DNA of 24,432 bases from Pseudomonadota bacterium (GTDB lineage: Bacteria; Pseudomonadota; Gammaproteobacteria; Xanthomonadales; Xanthomonadaceae), in assembly GCA_023444765.1 (NCBI GenBank), contig JAEXLY010000277.1, forward strand, positions 1 through 24,432, read 5' to 3'. Under the pieces are notes generated by a model. It saw nothing but the letters and a program-made list of their open reading frames with translations. It had not been told where the DNA came from and did not search any database. A program made the position numbers and the translations under genes. This document shows positions 1-7,231 of this stretch, piece after piece (position 1 is the stretch's first letter; every line of letters starts with the position of its first letter).

Positions 1-493
1 CCTGCGGCACCGGGTCCTCCGCCTGCTGCGCGCCGCCGCCCTCGTCCAGCGGCGTCCCCTCGCCGATGAACTCCACCTGGGTGATGTTCTCGCCCTGGCG
101 CGCGGCCTCTTCCGCTCCGGGTGGACCCGCCACCATCAGCAGCACCATCAGTTGCAGCCACAGCACATGCAGCAGCAGCGACAGCGACATTGAGGCCACG
201 CGCGTGCGGCGGTCCGGTGCGGGTTGTTCGCGCCAGTCCCAGCGCCACAGGCGAACGAAGGCCTGCCAGCCGTTGAGCCGGCGATAGCCGGTGCGGTACA
301 CCGGCTCGCGCGCAAGCAGCACCGCGACCACGGCCGCCACCGCGCGCGCCGACCGCCGCGGGTGTGCCGGATCCTCGCCGAACCATTCCTTCCAGCCCGG
401 CGGGAACTCCCCTGCCGGCCGCAGCGGCCGGATCGAGCGTCCCTTGCGCAACCGGCGCTGGACCGCCTCGAGCAGTTCGCTGGACGAGAACAC
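1..493 (-). CDS. Membrane-anchored protein of unknown function, N-terminal part (runs off the left edge)
   Basis: An open frame starts just after the nfuA stop and continues to the window edge, giving about 164 residues. No ATG exists before position 190, so I propose the GTG at 493 (VFSSSELLEAVQ). Residues 1-100 are basic and look cytoplasmic, with Arg- and Trp-rich stretches. A single hydrophobic segment of about 23 residues follows (near residues 102-124, MSLSLLLHVLWLQLMVLLMV). After it comes an acidic, Gly-rich stretch (ENITQVEFIGEGTPLDEGGG). This is the layout of a one-pass protein with a long periplasmic part. I have a weak recollection that a 'transmembrane repetitive protein' lies beside nfuA in xanthomonads; I cannot confirm it here. 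Only 15 nt separate it from the nfuA stop, so co-transcription is likely. The frame is well supported; the exact start and the function are not. Confidence 0.6.
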   Translation of the reverse strand, partial: MFSSSELLEAVQRRLRKGRSIRPLRPAGEFPPGWKEWFGEDPAHPRRSARAVAAVVAVLLAREPVYRTGYRRLNGWQAFVRLWRWDWREQPAPDRRTRVASMSLSLLLHVLWLQLMVLLMVAGPPGAEEAARQGENITQVEFIGEGTPLDEGGGAQQAEDPVPQ

Positions 494-508
494 CCCGCGC
501 GCGTTCCG

Positions 509-1102
509 TCAGCCCGCGCCGCGCGGCATGTAGGGTGCCGTGCCCGTGTCGTGGTCGGTGGCGTCGCGCACGGCGGTGACACCGGGCACCTTGTCCACCA
601 GGGTGCGCTCGATTCCGTTCTTCAGCGTCACGTCGACCATGCCGCAGCCGTGGCAGCCACCTCCGAAGCGCAGGACCACCACGCCCTCAGCGGTGACCTC
701 CTGCAGCGACACGTGGCCGCGGTGCGAGGCCAGTTGCGGATTGATCTCCGACTCGATCAGCCAGCGCACCTGTTCGACCATCGAGGCCGATTCCGGAGGC
801 GCCTGGCCCTTGATCTTCGGGGCGCGGATCTGCAGTTGCCCGCCGGTGGCGCGCGTTTCGTAATCGATCCGGGCGCCATCGAGGAAGGGCGCGCTGCCGG
901 CGTCGAGCCACAGCGTGAAACCCTCGCAGTCGATCGCCCATTCGTCGCCTTGCAGGTCGCCCGGCTCGGCGAACTCCAGCTGCACATCGGCCTTCGGGGT
1001 GCCCGCGTGCACCGCCGCCAGGCGCACGCCGAGGCCCGGCAGGGCCTCTCGTTCGATGAGCCGGCGGAAGTGCGTCTGGGCGGTGTCGGTGATTTCGATC
1101 AT
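509..1102 (-). CDS. nfuA: Fe-S biogenesis scaffold/carrier protein NfuA
   Basis: NfuA receives and passes on 4Fe-4S clusters to apo-enzymes in the cytoplasm. The 197-residue protein has the expected two-part build. An A-type (HesB-like) N-terminal domain at about residues 1-95 has lost the usual cysteines. A NifU-like C-terminal domain at about 105-185 holds the cluster motif GGGCHGCGMVDVTLKNGIE, with C150 and C153 forming CxxC. Length and order match gammaproteobacterial NfuA. The ATG at 1102 follows an AGGA-containing stretch. It is divergent from phhB and followed closely by the edge membrane gene. The sufE gene elsewhere in the window belongs to the same broad Fe-S theme but is not linked. 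Identification is secure. Confidence 0.94.
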   Translation of the reverse strand: MIEITDTAQTHFRRLIEREALPGLGVRLAAVHAGTPKADVQLEFAEPGDLQGDEWAIDCEGFTLWLDAGSAPFLDGARIDYETRATGGQLQIRAPKIKGQAPPESASMVEQVRWLIESEINPQLASHRGHVSLQEVTAEGVVVLRFGGGCHGCGMVDVTLKNGIERTLVDKVPGVTAVRDATDHDTGTAPYMPRGAG

Positions 1103-1124
1103 GGTCCTGTCCGTCTTTGCCCTT

Positions 1125-1130
1125 ATTCTA
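1125..1130 (-). promoter_or_regulatory. Candidate -10 element for nfuA
   Basis: The minus strand reads TAGAAT, five of six matches to the sigma-70 -10 consensus, 22 nt upstream of the nfuA ATG. No good -35 is seen at 16-18 nt spacing; CTGACG lies about 21 nt upstream. The same CTAGAAT string precedes cysS. Confidence 0.45.
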
Positions 1131-1174
1131 GGCCCTGCCCCGCGCCCCGCCCGTCAGCCGCGGCGCGTTGGCGG

Positions 1175-1218
1175 CCTTGTGAACAAGGTCCGTTCATTCC
1201 CGCACCGTCCTGTACAGG
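1175..1218 (+). promoter_or_regulatory. Two short palindromes in the phhB leader
   Basis: CCTTGT-GA-ACAAGG (1175-1188) is an inverted repeat with 6-bp arms, and CCTGTACAGG (1209-1218) is a perfect 10-bp palindrome overlapping the phhB Shine-Dalgarno (AGGAG at 1216-1220). They could be operator sites in the nfuA/phhB divergent region. No regulator is identified, and single short palindromes occur by chance. Confidence 0.3.
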
Positions 1219-1228
1219 AGATCCCGTC

Positions 1229-1570
1229 ATGTCGGACCTCATTCCGCTCGCCCAGGCCCACTGTATCCCGCGTCGCGGCGTCGGGCATCGCCTCGGGGAG
1301 GCCCGCGTGCGCGAGCTGCTGCCGGAAGTACCCGGCTGGGAACTGGCCGAGAACGGACGCGCGCTGACGCGCACGTTCCGCTTCGACGACTACTACCGCA
1401 CGATGGCGTTCGTGAACGCACTGGCCCACATCGCCCACCGCGAGGACCACCACCCGGACCTGGGCGTGCATTACGACCGCTGCGTCGTGCGCTTTTCCAC
1501 CCATGACGTGGGCGGCCTGAGCGAGAACGATTTCATCTGCGCCGCCCGGACCGACGCACTGGTGGCCTAG
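1229..1570 (+). CDS. phhB: 4a-hydroxytetrahydrobiopterin dehydratase (pterin-4a-carbinolamine dehydratase)
   Basis: This cytoplasmic enzyme dehydrates pterin-4a-carbinolamine made by phenylalanine hydroxylase, allowing the pterin cofactor to be recycled. The 113-residue product has the full family signature: EDHHPDL at residues 72-78 (H74, H75), Y82, then THDVGGLSENDF at 91-102 with H92 and D101. The start is fixed by a good Shine-Dalgarno (AGGAG, 9 nt before ATG 1229). The frame is open far upstream to 224, but that region lies antisense to nfuA and lacks family similarity. No phenylalanine hydroxylase gene is adjacent. The gene is convergent with proA, with only 34 nt between stops. That gap holds small GC hairpins (1581-1593, 1591-1604) without a T tract. 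Confidence 0.92.
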   Translation: MSDLIPLAQAHCIPRRGVGHRLGEARVRELLPEVPGWELAENGRALTRTFRFDDYYRTMAFVNALAHIAHREDHHPDLGVHYDRCVVRFSTHDVGGLSENDFICAARTDALVA

Positions 1571-1604
1571 GCCCCACCCCGGCCCGCTGGGCCCGACACC
1601 GGGC

Positions 1605-2861
1605 TCAGCCGTGGATGTTGCGCGTCTGCCCCTCGCCGCGGATCACGAAGCGCTCGATGGTGAGCGCCTCCAGGCCCATCGGCCCGTAGGCGTGCAGGCG
1701 CGTGGTCGAGATGCCGATCTCGGCCCCGAGTCCCAGTTCGCCTCCGTCGCTGAAGCGCGACGAGGCATTGACCATCACCACCGCCGAGCGCAGCCCGTCG
1801 ACGAAGCGGCGGGCATGGGCCGCATCGCGCGTGGCGATGACCTCGGTGTGGTCGGAGCCGTGGCGGCGGATGTGGTCGATCGCGGCCTCGATCGAGTCGA
1901 CGACGCGCAGGTTGATCGCCAGGTCGAGGTGCTCGGTGTCGTAATCGGACTCCACCGCCGGCGCCAGTCCGGGGGACAGGGCGCACGCGGCCGCGTCGCC
2001 GCGCATCGCCACGCCGTGTCCGCGCAGCGCTTCGACCGCGCGCGGCAGGAAGCGCCCGGCCACCGCCGAATGGACCAGCAGCGTCTCCAGCGCGTTGCAG
2101 GCGCTGGGCCGGGAGACCTTGCCGTCGATGAGCAGGCGCAGCGCCAGGTCCTCGTCCACGTCCGCGTCGACGTACAGGTGGCACACGCCCTTGTAGTGCT
2201 TGATCACGGGCACCCGCGCATGCTCGGCGACGAAGCGGATCAGGCCTTCTCCGCCGCGCGGGATGGCCAGGTCGACGATGTCGTTGAGCTGGAGCAGCTC
2301 GACCATGGTCTCGCGGCGCAGGTCCTCGACCAGGGTCAGCGCCGCGGAGGGAACGCCGGCCGCTTCCAGCGCCCGCTGCAGGCTGGCCGCGATCGCCGTG
2401 TTGGACGCGATCGCCTCGCTGCCGCCGCGCAGGATCACGCCGTTGCCGGCCTTCAGGCACAGCGCCGCCGCATCGGCGGTCACGTTGGGACGCGCCTCGT
2501 AGATCATCGCCACCACGCCCAGCGGCATGCGCACGCGCTCGACGCGGATGCCGTTGGGCCGGGTCTCGCAGCGGGTCACCTGCCCCACGGGATCGGGCAG
2601 GTCCGCCACTTCGCGCAGGGCGCGGGCGATGGCCTCGATCCGCGCGTCGTCCAGGCGCAGGCGATCGAGCATGGCGGCACCGGTGCCCTTCCCGGCGGCG
2701 GCGTCCAGGTCCCGTGCGTTGGCCGCCAGGATCGCCGCGCGATCGCGGACCAGCGCATCGGCCATCGCTCGCAGCATCGCGTCCTTGGCCGCCGCCGGCA
2801 GCATGGCGAGCACCTGCGCGGCATCGCGGCACTTCAGGGCGAGCTGGCGGATGTCGGTCAT
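1605..2861 (-). CDS. proA: Glutamate-5-semialdehyde dehydrogenase (gamma-glutamyl phosphate reductase)
   Basis: ProA reduces gamma-glutamyl phosphate with NADPH to glutamate-5-semialdehyde, the second step of proline synthesis. The 418-residue protein matches the usual length of about 417. It contains VVAMIYEARPNVTADAA (117-133), ILRGGSEA (143-150) and the catalytic Cys255 in KVSRPSACNALETLLVH. I chose ATG 2861 (MTDIRQLALK), which aligns with the normal family start. The open frame extends 29 codons further, to 2948, through a Pro-rich stretch that is not family-like. It is the last gene of the arginine/proline cluster, 94 nt behind proB, the widest gap between the last genes, so it may have its own translation signals. 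Secure. Confidence 0.95.
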   Translation of the reverse strand: MTDIRQLALKCRDAAQVLAMLPAAAKDAMLRAMADALVRDRAAILAANARDLDAAAGKGTGAAMLDRLRLDDARIEAIARALREVADLPDPVGQVTRCETRPNGIRVERVRMPLGVVAMIYEARPNVTADAAALCLKAGNGVILRGGSEAIASNTAIAASLQRALEAAGVPSAALTLVEDLRRETMVELLQLNDIVDLAIPRGGEGLIRFVAEHARVPVIKHYKGVCHLYVDADVDEDLALRLLIDGKVSRPSACNALETLLVHSAVAGRFLPRAVEALRGHGVAMRGDAAACALSPGLAPAVESDYDTEHLDLAINLRVVDSIEAAIDHIRRHGSDHTEVIATRDAAHARRFVDGLRSAVVMVNASSRFSDGGELGLGAEIGISTTRLHAYGPMGLEALTIERFVIRGEGQTRNIHG

Positions 2862-2890
2862 GGCGGGCGTCTGTCGCGCAGGCGGGGCGT

Positions 2891-2931
2891 GTGGACCGGT
2901 GATGGTAATGCAGTGGACCGGCGATCCGGTC
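2891..2931. repeat. Direct repeat and hairpin in the proB-proA gap
   Basis: The plus strand has GTGGACCGGtGAT at 2891 and GTGGACCGGcGAT at 2913: 13 bp with one mismatch, 22 bp apart. The second copy runs into a perfect hairpin, GACCGG (2916-2921) and CCGGTC (2926-2931) with loop CGAT. It lies in the 94-nt gap between two cluster genes. It could be an mRNA processing or stability structure, or paired protein sites. There is no T tract, so it is not a classical terminator. Confidence 0.4.
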
Positions 2932-2955
2932 GACGGTTTCGCGGGCAACCGCGCG

Positions 2956-4095
2956 TTACACGAGCATCAGGTCGTCGCGGTGGATCACGGTGCCGCCGTA
3001 GCTGTAGCCGAGCACCGCTTCGATCTCGCGCGAGTGGCGGCGCGCGATGCGCCGAATGTCGGCGGCCGAGTACTGGCTGACGCCACGAGCCACGCGCGTG
3101 TTCCCCTCTTCGCCGCGCAGCAGCACCTCGACCATGTCGCCGCGACGGAACTCGCCTTCGGCCGTCAGCACCCCGCCGGGCAGCAGCGACGCGCCCTTCT
3201 CGACCAGTGCGTTGGCGGCGCCCTCGTCGACGAGGATGCCGCCGGGTTCGGCCGGGGCGTTCTGCAGCCAGTGCTTGCGCACCGCCACGCGGCTGCGCAG
3301 CGCGTGGATGCGGGTACCGCGCAGCGTGTCGCGGGCGAGATCGTCCAGCACGTCGGCGCGGGTGCCGTTGAACAGGATGGTGGACACGCCGGCGGCCGAG
3401 GCCCGCTGCGCGGCCTCGAGCTTGGTGCGCATGCCGCCGGTGCCCACCGCGCTGCCCGAGCCACCGGCGGCGGCCAGCAACGCCGGCGTCATCTGCGAGA
3501 CCACCTCTACCGGGCGGGCCTCGGGATCGCGGCGCGGGTCGGCGTCGTACAGGCCGTCGATGTCGGTGGCGATGAACAGCACGTCGGCATCGACCAGGGC
3601 GGCGACGATGGCGGCGAGGTTGTCGTTGTCGCCGAGCTTGAGCTCGTCGACGGAGACCGTGTCGTTCTCGTTCACCACCGGCACCGCGCGATGGCGCAGC
3701 AGCGCCGACAGGGTGGCGCGCGCGTTGAGGTAGCGGCGGCGGTTGCGCAGGTCGTCGTGGGTGAGCAGGACCTGGGCCACCTGGCGGTCCAGCAGGCCCT
3801 GCCAGAAGCCGATCAGGCGCGCCTGGCCCAGCGCGGCCAGCGCCTGGCGCTCGGCCATCTCGGCGCCGTCGTGCGGCTGATCGCGCATGATCGCGCGGCC
3901 TGCCGCGACCGCGCCGGAAGACACCACCACGATCTGGCGTCCGGCCTGGTGGCAGGCGTTGACGAAGCCCGCGATGGCATGCGCGTAGCCGGTCGACAGC
4001 CCGCCGCCGTTGGCCGCCAGCAGGCTGCTGCCGACTTTCAGCACGGCGCGCCGCCAGGGCGGCAGTCGCTGGTCCGAGAACACAGAGGCCGTCAT
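2956..4095 (-). CDS. proB: Glutamate 5-kinase
   Basis: ProB phosphorylates the gamma-carboxyl of glutamate, the committed and usually proline-inhibited step of proline synthesis. The 379-residue protein has an amino-acid kinase domain (about 15-265). LKVGSSLL sits at 19-26, VVSSGAVAAGR follows, and NENDTVSVDELKLGDNDNLAA marks the glutamate and nucleotide site. A C-terminal PUA domain (about 280-365) follows, as in E. coli ProB. The ATG at 4095 is 4 nt after the stop of the YciI-like gene, which implies coupled translation. Placing proBA behind the arginine genes joins two glutamyl-phosphate pathways in one transcription unit. Secure. Confidence 0.95.
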   Translation of the reverse strand: MTASVFSDQRLPPWRRAVLKVGSSLLAANGGGLSTGYAHAIAGFVNACHQAGRQIVVVSSGAVAAGRAIMRDQPHDGAEMAERQALAALGQARLIGFWQGLLDRQVAQVLLTHDDLRNRRRYLNARATLSALLRHRAVPVVNENDTVSVDELKLGDNDNLAAIVAALVDADVLFIATDIDGLYDADPRRDPEARPVEVVSQMTPALLAAAGGSGSAVGTGGMRTKLEAAQRASAAGVSTILFNGTRADVLDDLARDTLRGTRIHALRSRVAVRKHWLQNAPAEPGGILVDEGAANALVEKGASLLPGGVLTAEGEFRRGDMVEVLLRGEEGNTRVARGVSQYSAADIRRIARRHSREIEAVLGYSYGGTVIHRDDLMLV

Positions 4096-4099
4096 CGGA

Positions 4100-4369
4100 T
4101 CAGCGCGCCAGCCATTCGCGGACCGTGATGTCCGATGCGCGGTGGACGGCGAGCGGGTCGCGCGCGACGATCGCCTCTGCCTCGGCCAGGCTGCCGACGC
4201 CGCGCAGCAGGTAGGCGCCGCCGCTGCGATCGCCGAAGCCGCCGTTGAGTTCGAGCAGGCCCTGCGCGCGCAGGTCGTCGAGGAATGCGATGTGCGGGGC
4301 GACCAGCGCCTCGTCGAACCCGGGCCGGCGCATCAGCAGGACCAGATAGCGCGACGCGGGCGCGCTCAC
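4100..4369 (-). CDS. YciI-family small protein
   Basis: The 89-residue product matches the YCII fold family (ferredoxin-like dimers of mostly unknown function). It begins SAPASRYLVLLMRRPGFDEALVAPHIAFLDDL, with the conserved His26 typical of the family, then LRAQGLLELNGGFGDRSGGAYLLRG, and ends ITVREWLAR. The start is the GTG at 4369, whose bases overlap the argH stop (GTGA), with a 4-nt gap to proB after it. This tight packing between argH and proB implies expression with arginine and proline synthesis. The family has been linked to small hydrolase or dehydrochlorinase-like chemistry in a few cases, but nothing here fixes a substrate. The gene is secure, the function unknown. Confidence 0.85.
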   Translation of the reverse strand: MSAPASRYLVLLMRRPGFDEALVAPHIAFLDDLRAQGLLELNGGFGDRSGGAYLLRGVGSLAEAEAIVARDPLAVHRASDITVREWLAR

Positions 4370-5658
4370 AGCGCCTCCCAGCGACGGCGCAGTTCGTCCA
4401 GCCGCAGGTCTGCGGCCGCGCCGGGCGAGGTGCGCGCGGCCAGGCTGCCCTCGGGCGTGCGGCCCTGCCCGGCCGTGTCGGCACTGGCGGCGGCGGACCT
4501 GTAGGCCTCGCGGAACGGGACGCCGGCGACGGCCGCCTCGACCGCCACGTCGGTGGCGTACATGCCCGAGTCGATCGCCGCACGCAGCCGGTCCTCGCGC
4601 CATTCGATGTTCGCCAGCAGCGCCGGCAGCAGTTCCAGCGCCGCCAGGCCACGGCCGAAACCATGGAAGATCGCGCCCTTGGACGCCTGCAGGTCGCGGT
4701 GGTAACCCGAAGGCAGCGACAGCAACTGCTCGATCTCGGTCCGCGCCGCGACCACGCTGGCGTGGGTGGCGCGCATCAGCTCGATCACGTCCGGGTTGCG
4801 CTTGTTGGGCATGATCGAGCTGCCGGTGGTGTACTGCGCCGGCAACGCGACGAATCCGTACTCGGCGCTGGTGAACAGCGACAGGTCCCAGGCGATGCGG
4901 CGCAGGTCGAGCGTCGCGCTGCCCAGTGCCTCCAGCGCGGCCAGCTCGAACTTGCCGCGCGACAGCTGCGCGTAGATGGGCGACACCTGCATGCGCGCGA
5001 ATCCAAGCGCCTGCGTGGTGTGCTCGCGGTCGAGCCGGAGGTTGACGCCGTATCCGGCCGCCGTGCCCAGCGGGTTGCAGTCCACCAGTCCGAGCGTATC
5101 GAGGGCGCGGGTGGCGTCGTCGATGAAGGCTTCGGCCCAGCCTGCCCACCACATGCCCGCCGACGACACCACGGCGCGCTGGATATGGGTGTAGCCCGGC
5201 AATGGCAGCTGCTCCTCGGCGGCGGCGCGGTCCAGCGCCACCTTCGCGATCTCGCGCGACAGCTCGGCCACGCGCGCCAGCTTCTCCTTCAGCCACAGCC
5301 GCGTGGCGACCAGGATCTGGTCGTTGCGGCTGCGGCCGGTGTGGATCTTGCGGCCGGCATCGCCCAGACGCTCGGTCAGGCGCGCCTCGATCGCCGAATG
5401 GCAGTCCTCGTAGCGCTCGTCGAGCACGAAGGCACCGCTGCGGAAGTCCCCGGCCAGCGCGTCCAACTCCCGGAGGAGCCCTTCCAGCTCCGCCCCCGAG
5501 AGGATGCCGATGCGCTGCAGGCCTTCGGCATGGGCACGGCTGGCGGCGATGTCGTGAAGGAAGAACTCGCGGTCCAGGACCACGTCGTCGCCGGCGAGGA
5601 AGCGCTGGATCCGCGCGTCCACCGCCACACCGGGCTTTTGCCAGAGCAGGTCAGCCAT
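4366..5658 (-). CDS. argH: Argininosuccinate lyase
   Basis: ArgH splits argininosuccinate into arginine and fumarate, the last step of the pathway. The 430-residue protein is of the fumarase/aspartase superfamily. It shows HTGRSRNDQ (106-114), GYTHIQRA (155-162, with the general acid/base His158) and the signature GSSIMPNKRNPD (279-290) with the catalytic serine in the flexible loop. It is about 30 residues shorter than E. coli ArgH; as I recall, xanthomonad ArgH is similarly short. The start overlaps the argC stop by 8 nt, and the stop overlaps the GTG of the YciI-like gene, so translation is coupled on both sides. Secure. Confidence 0.96.
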   Translation of the reverse strand: MADLLWQKPGVAVDARIQRFLAGDDVVLDREFFLHDIAASRAHAEGLQRIGILSGAELEGLLRELDALAGDFRSGAFVLDERYEDCHSAIEARLTERLGDAGRKIHTGRSRNDQILVATRLWLKEKLARVAELSREIAKVALDRAAAEEQLPLPGYTHIQRAVVSSAGMWWAGWAEAFIDDATRALDTLGLVDCNPLGTAAGYGVNLRLDREHTTQALGFARMQVSPIYAQLSRGKFELAALEALGSATLDLRRIAWDLSLFTSAEYGFVALPAQYTTGSSIMPNKRNPDVIELMRATHASVVAARTEIEQLLSLPSGYHRDLQASKGAIFHGFGRGLAALELLPALLANIEWREDRLRAAIDSGMYATDVAVEAAVAGVPFREAYRSAAASADTAGQGRTPEGSLAARTSPGAAADLRLDELRRRWEAL

Positions 5659-6622
5659 GGGCCGTCTCCTTGAAGGGCGGGATCGAGGTCAGCTCGGGCA
5701 ACCCCAGCGCGATGTTGATGTTCTGCATGGCCTGGGTGGCTGCTCCCTTGAGCAGGTTGTCCTCGGTGGCCACCACCACCAGGCGCTTGCCGCCCGGGGC
5801 CACGGTGAAGCCGCCGATCTCCACACCGTGCTCGCCGGCGATGCGGCTCACCCACGGCGCCTGTTCCACCACCCGCACCAGCGGCTCGCCGGCATAGCGC
5901 TGCCGGTAGCGCGCGAACACCCAGTCGGCCTTGACCGGCTCGCGCAGCCACATGTTCACGGTCATGGTGATGCCACGGAAATGCGGCGCGACGTGCGGCA
6001 TGAACTCGACGGGGACGCCCAGCCGCGCGGAGACCTCGCGCTCGTGCACGTGATCGGCCAGCGCGTAGGGCATCAGGTTGTCGCGCAGCAACTCGGTGTT
6101 GTTCTTGTCAGACGGCGTCGTTCCCGCGCCGGAATAGCCCGACACCCCGAAACACTGCGGCGGGCCCGCCAGGAACTCCAGCATCGGCCAGATCGCCAGC
6201 TGCATCGCGGTGGCATAGCAGCCAGGGTTGCTGATGCGCTTCTGCCCGCTGTAGTCGCGCCGGGTGATCTCGGGCAGGCCGTAGTACCACGCCGGATCGA
6301 AGCGGTAGTCGGCGGACAGGTCCACGACCAGCGTCCGCGGCGCGGCCGCGTCGATCGCCTGCACGAACGGGCCGCACTTGCCGTTGGGCAGCGCCATCAC
6401 CACCACGTCCGCATCCCGGCTGGCGACCGCGGCCGGATCCAGGTTCTCGTAGCGCAGCTCGCCGCGATAGCCATCGTTGTGGTCGGCCACGCGCTGGCCA
6501 TCCAGTTCCCGCGAGGAAACGAAGGCCAGCGTCAGCTGTGGATGGCCGGCGATCAGGCGGATCAGTTCGGCGCCGGTATGCCCGCGTGCGCCGACGATGC
6601 CGATGGTGCAGGTGGAACTCAT
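5651..6622 (-). CDS. argC: N-acetyl-gamma-glutamyl-phosphate reductase
   Basis: ArgC reduces N-acetylglutamyl phosphate with NADPH to N-acetylglutamate semialdehyde. The 323-residue protein opens with the dinucleotide-binding turn GIVGARGHTGAELIRLI (8-24). It carries the catalytic Cys135 in ISNPGCYATA and has VSGYSGAGTTPSDKNN in the catalytic domain. The ATG at 6622 overlaps the stop of the upstream GNAT gene (ATGA). A longer upstream extension is open but lies over that gene, so I rejected it. It is 3' of argB and a GNAT gene and 5' of argH. Secure. Confidence 0.95.
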   Translation of the reverse strand: MSSTCTIGIVGARGHTGAELIRLIAGHPQLTLAFVSSRELDGQRVADHNDGYRGELRYENLDPAAVASRDADVVVMALPNGKCGPFVQAIDAAAPRTLVVDLSADYRFDPAWYYGLPEITRRDYSGQKRISNPGCYATAMQLAIWPMLEFLAGPPQCFGVSGYSGAGTTPSDKNNTELLRDNLMPYALADHVHEREVSARLGVPVEFMPHVAPHFRGITMTVNMWLREPVKADWVFARYRQRYAGEPLVRVVEQAPWVSRIAGEHGVEIGGFTVAPGGKRLVVVATEDNLLKGAATQAMQNINIALGLPELTSIPPFKETAHG

Positions 6623-7230
6623 CGATGTGCTTCCAGTCGGAATTCGAGGTTGCGTCGCACGGCCGGCCACTCCGTGTCGAGGATGGAGAACACCACGGTG
6701 TCGCGCAGCGATCCGTCGGCATGGCGTGTGGCATTGCGGAGCACGCCGTCCTGTTTCGCGCCCAACCTGGCGATGGCCGCGCGCGAGGTATGGTTGAACC
6801 ACGAGGTCTCGAAGCTGACATTGACGCAACCCAGCACATCGAACGCGTGGCGCAGCAGCATCAGCTTGCATTCGGTGTTCAGGCCGGTGCGCTGCACCCG
6901 TGGCGCATACCAGGTGTAGCCGATCAGCAGCTTGGGGACCTCCGGCTCGAGTGCGTAGAACCGGGTGCTGCCGACCACTTCACCCGTTGCGTCGCGCACG
7001 GCGAACGGCAGCACCCTGCCCGCCGCGCGCGCGGCCAGCACGGCATCGACGTAGGCCTCCACCCGCTCCGGCGCCGGCACGCTGGTGAACCACAGCCGGC
7101 CCAGGCCGCTGCCATCCACCGCCGCGCGCAGCCCATCGACGTGCGACCGCTCGAGCGGCTCCAGCACGGCGTGGCGGCCTGCCAGCCGGGGAACCGTCGA
7201 CCACGCCGGGGGAAGCGGCCTTGTGTCCAT
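6619..7230 (-). CDS. GNAT-family N-acetyltransferase (RimJ/RimL-like) between argB and argC
   Basis: The 203-residue protein has the layout of the Acetyltransf_3/RimJ-RimL branch of GNAT enzymes, which move acetyl from acetyl-CoA to an amine. It opens LAGRHAVLEPLERSHVDGL, then has LPFAVRDATGEVVGSTRF. The acyl-CoA-binding region reads YAPRVQRTGLNTECKLMLLRHAF, and VNVSFETSWFNHTSRAAIARLGAKQDG follows. The conserved Asn in the last element (FNHTSRAAIARLG) is typical. It starts 1 nt after the argB stop and overlaps argC by 4 nt, so it is translated with the pathway. The substrate is unknown. A protein or ribosomal N-terminus is the family default; an arginine intermediate is suggested only by position. 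Confidence 0.88.
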   Translation of the reverse strand: MDTRPLPPAWSTVPRLAGRHAVLEPLERSHVDGLRAAVDGSGLGRLWFTSVPAPERVEAYVDAVLAARAAGRVLPFAVRDATGEVVGSTRFYALEPEVPKLLIGYTWYAPRVQRTGLNTECKLMLLRHAFDVLGCVNVSFETSWFNHTSRAAIARLGAKQDGVLRNATRHADGSLRDTVVFSILDTEWPAVRRNLEFRLEAHR

Positions 7231-7231
7231 G

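Noticed and set aside
224..1570. Long plus-strand frame ending with phhB
   Set aside because: Only the last 113 codons match a family; the rest is antisense to nfuA and Arg/Pro/Ala-rich, as GC-driven shadow frames are.
1571..1604. Terminator between phhB and proA
   Set aside because: Two 5-bp GC hairpins exist but neither is followed by a T run on either strand.
2862..2948. In-frame extension of proA to 2948
   Set aside because: The 29 extra residues are Pro/Thr-rich and precede the normal family start MTDIRQLALK.
1611..4128. Long plus-strand open frames (489 and 533 codons) opposite proA-proB
   Set aside because: They are Arg/His/Gln-rich with no recognisable motifs and lie fully antisense to secure genes.
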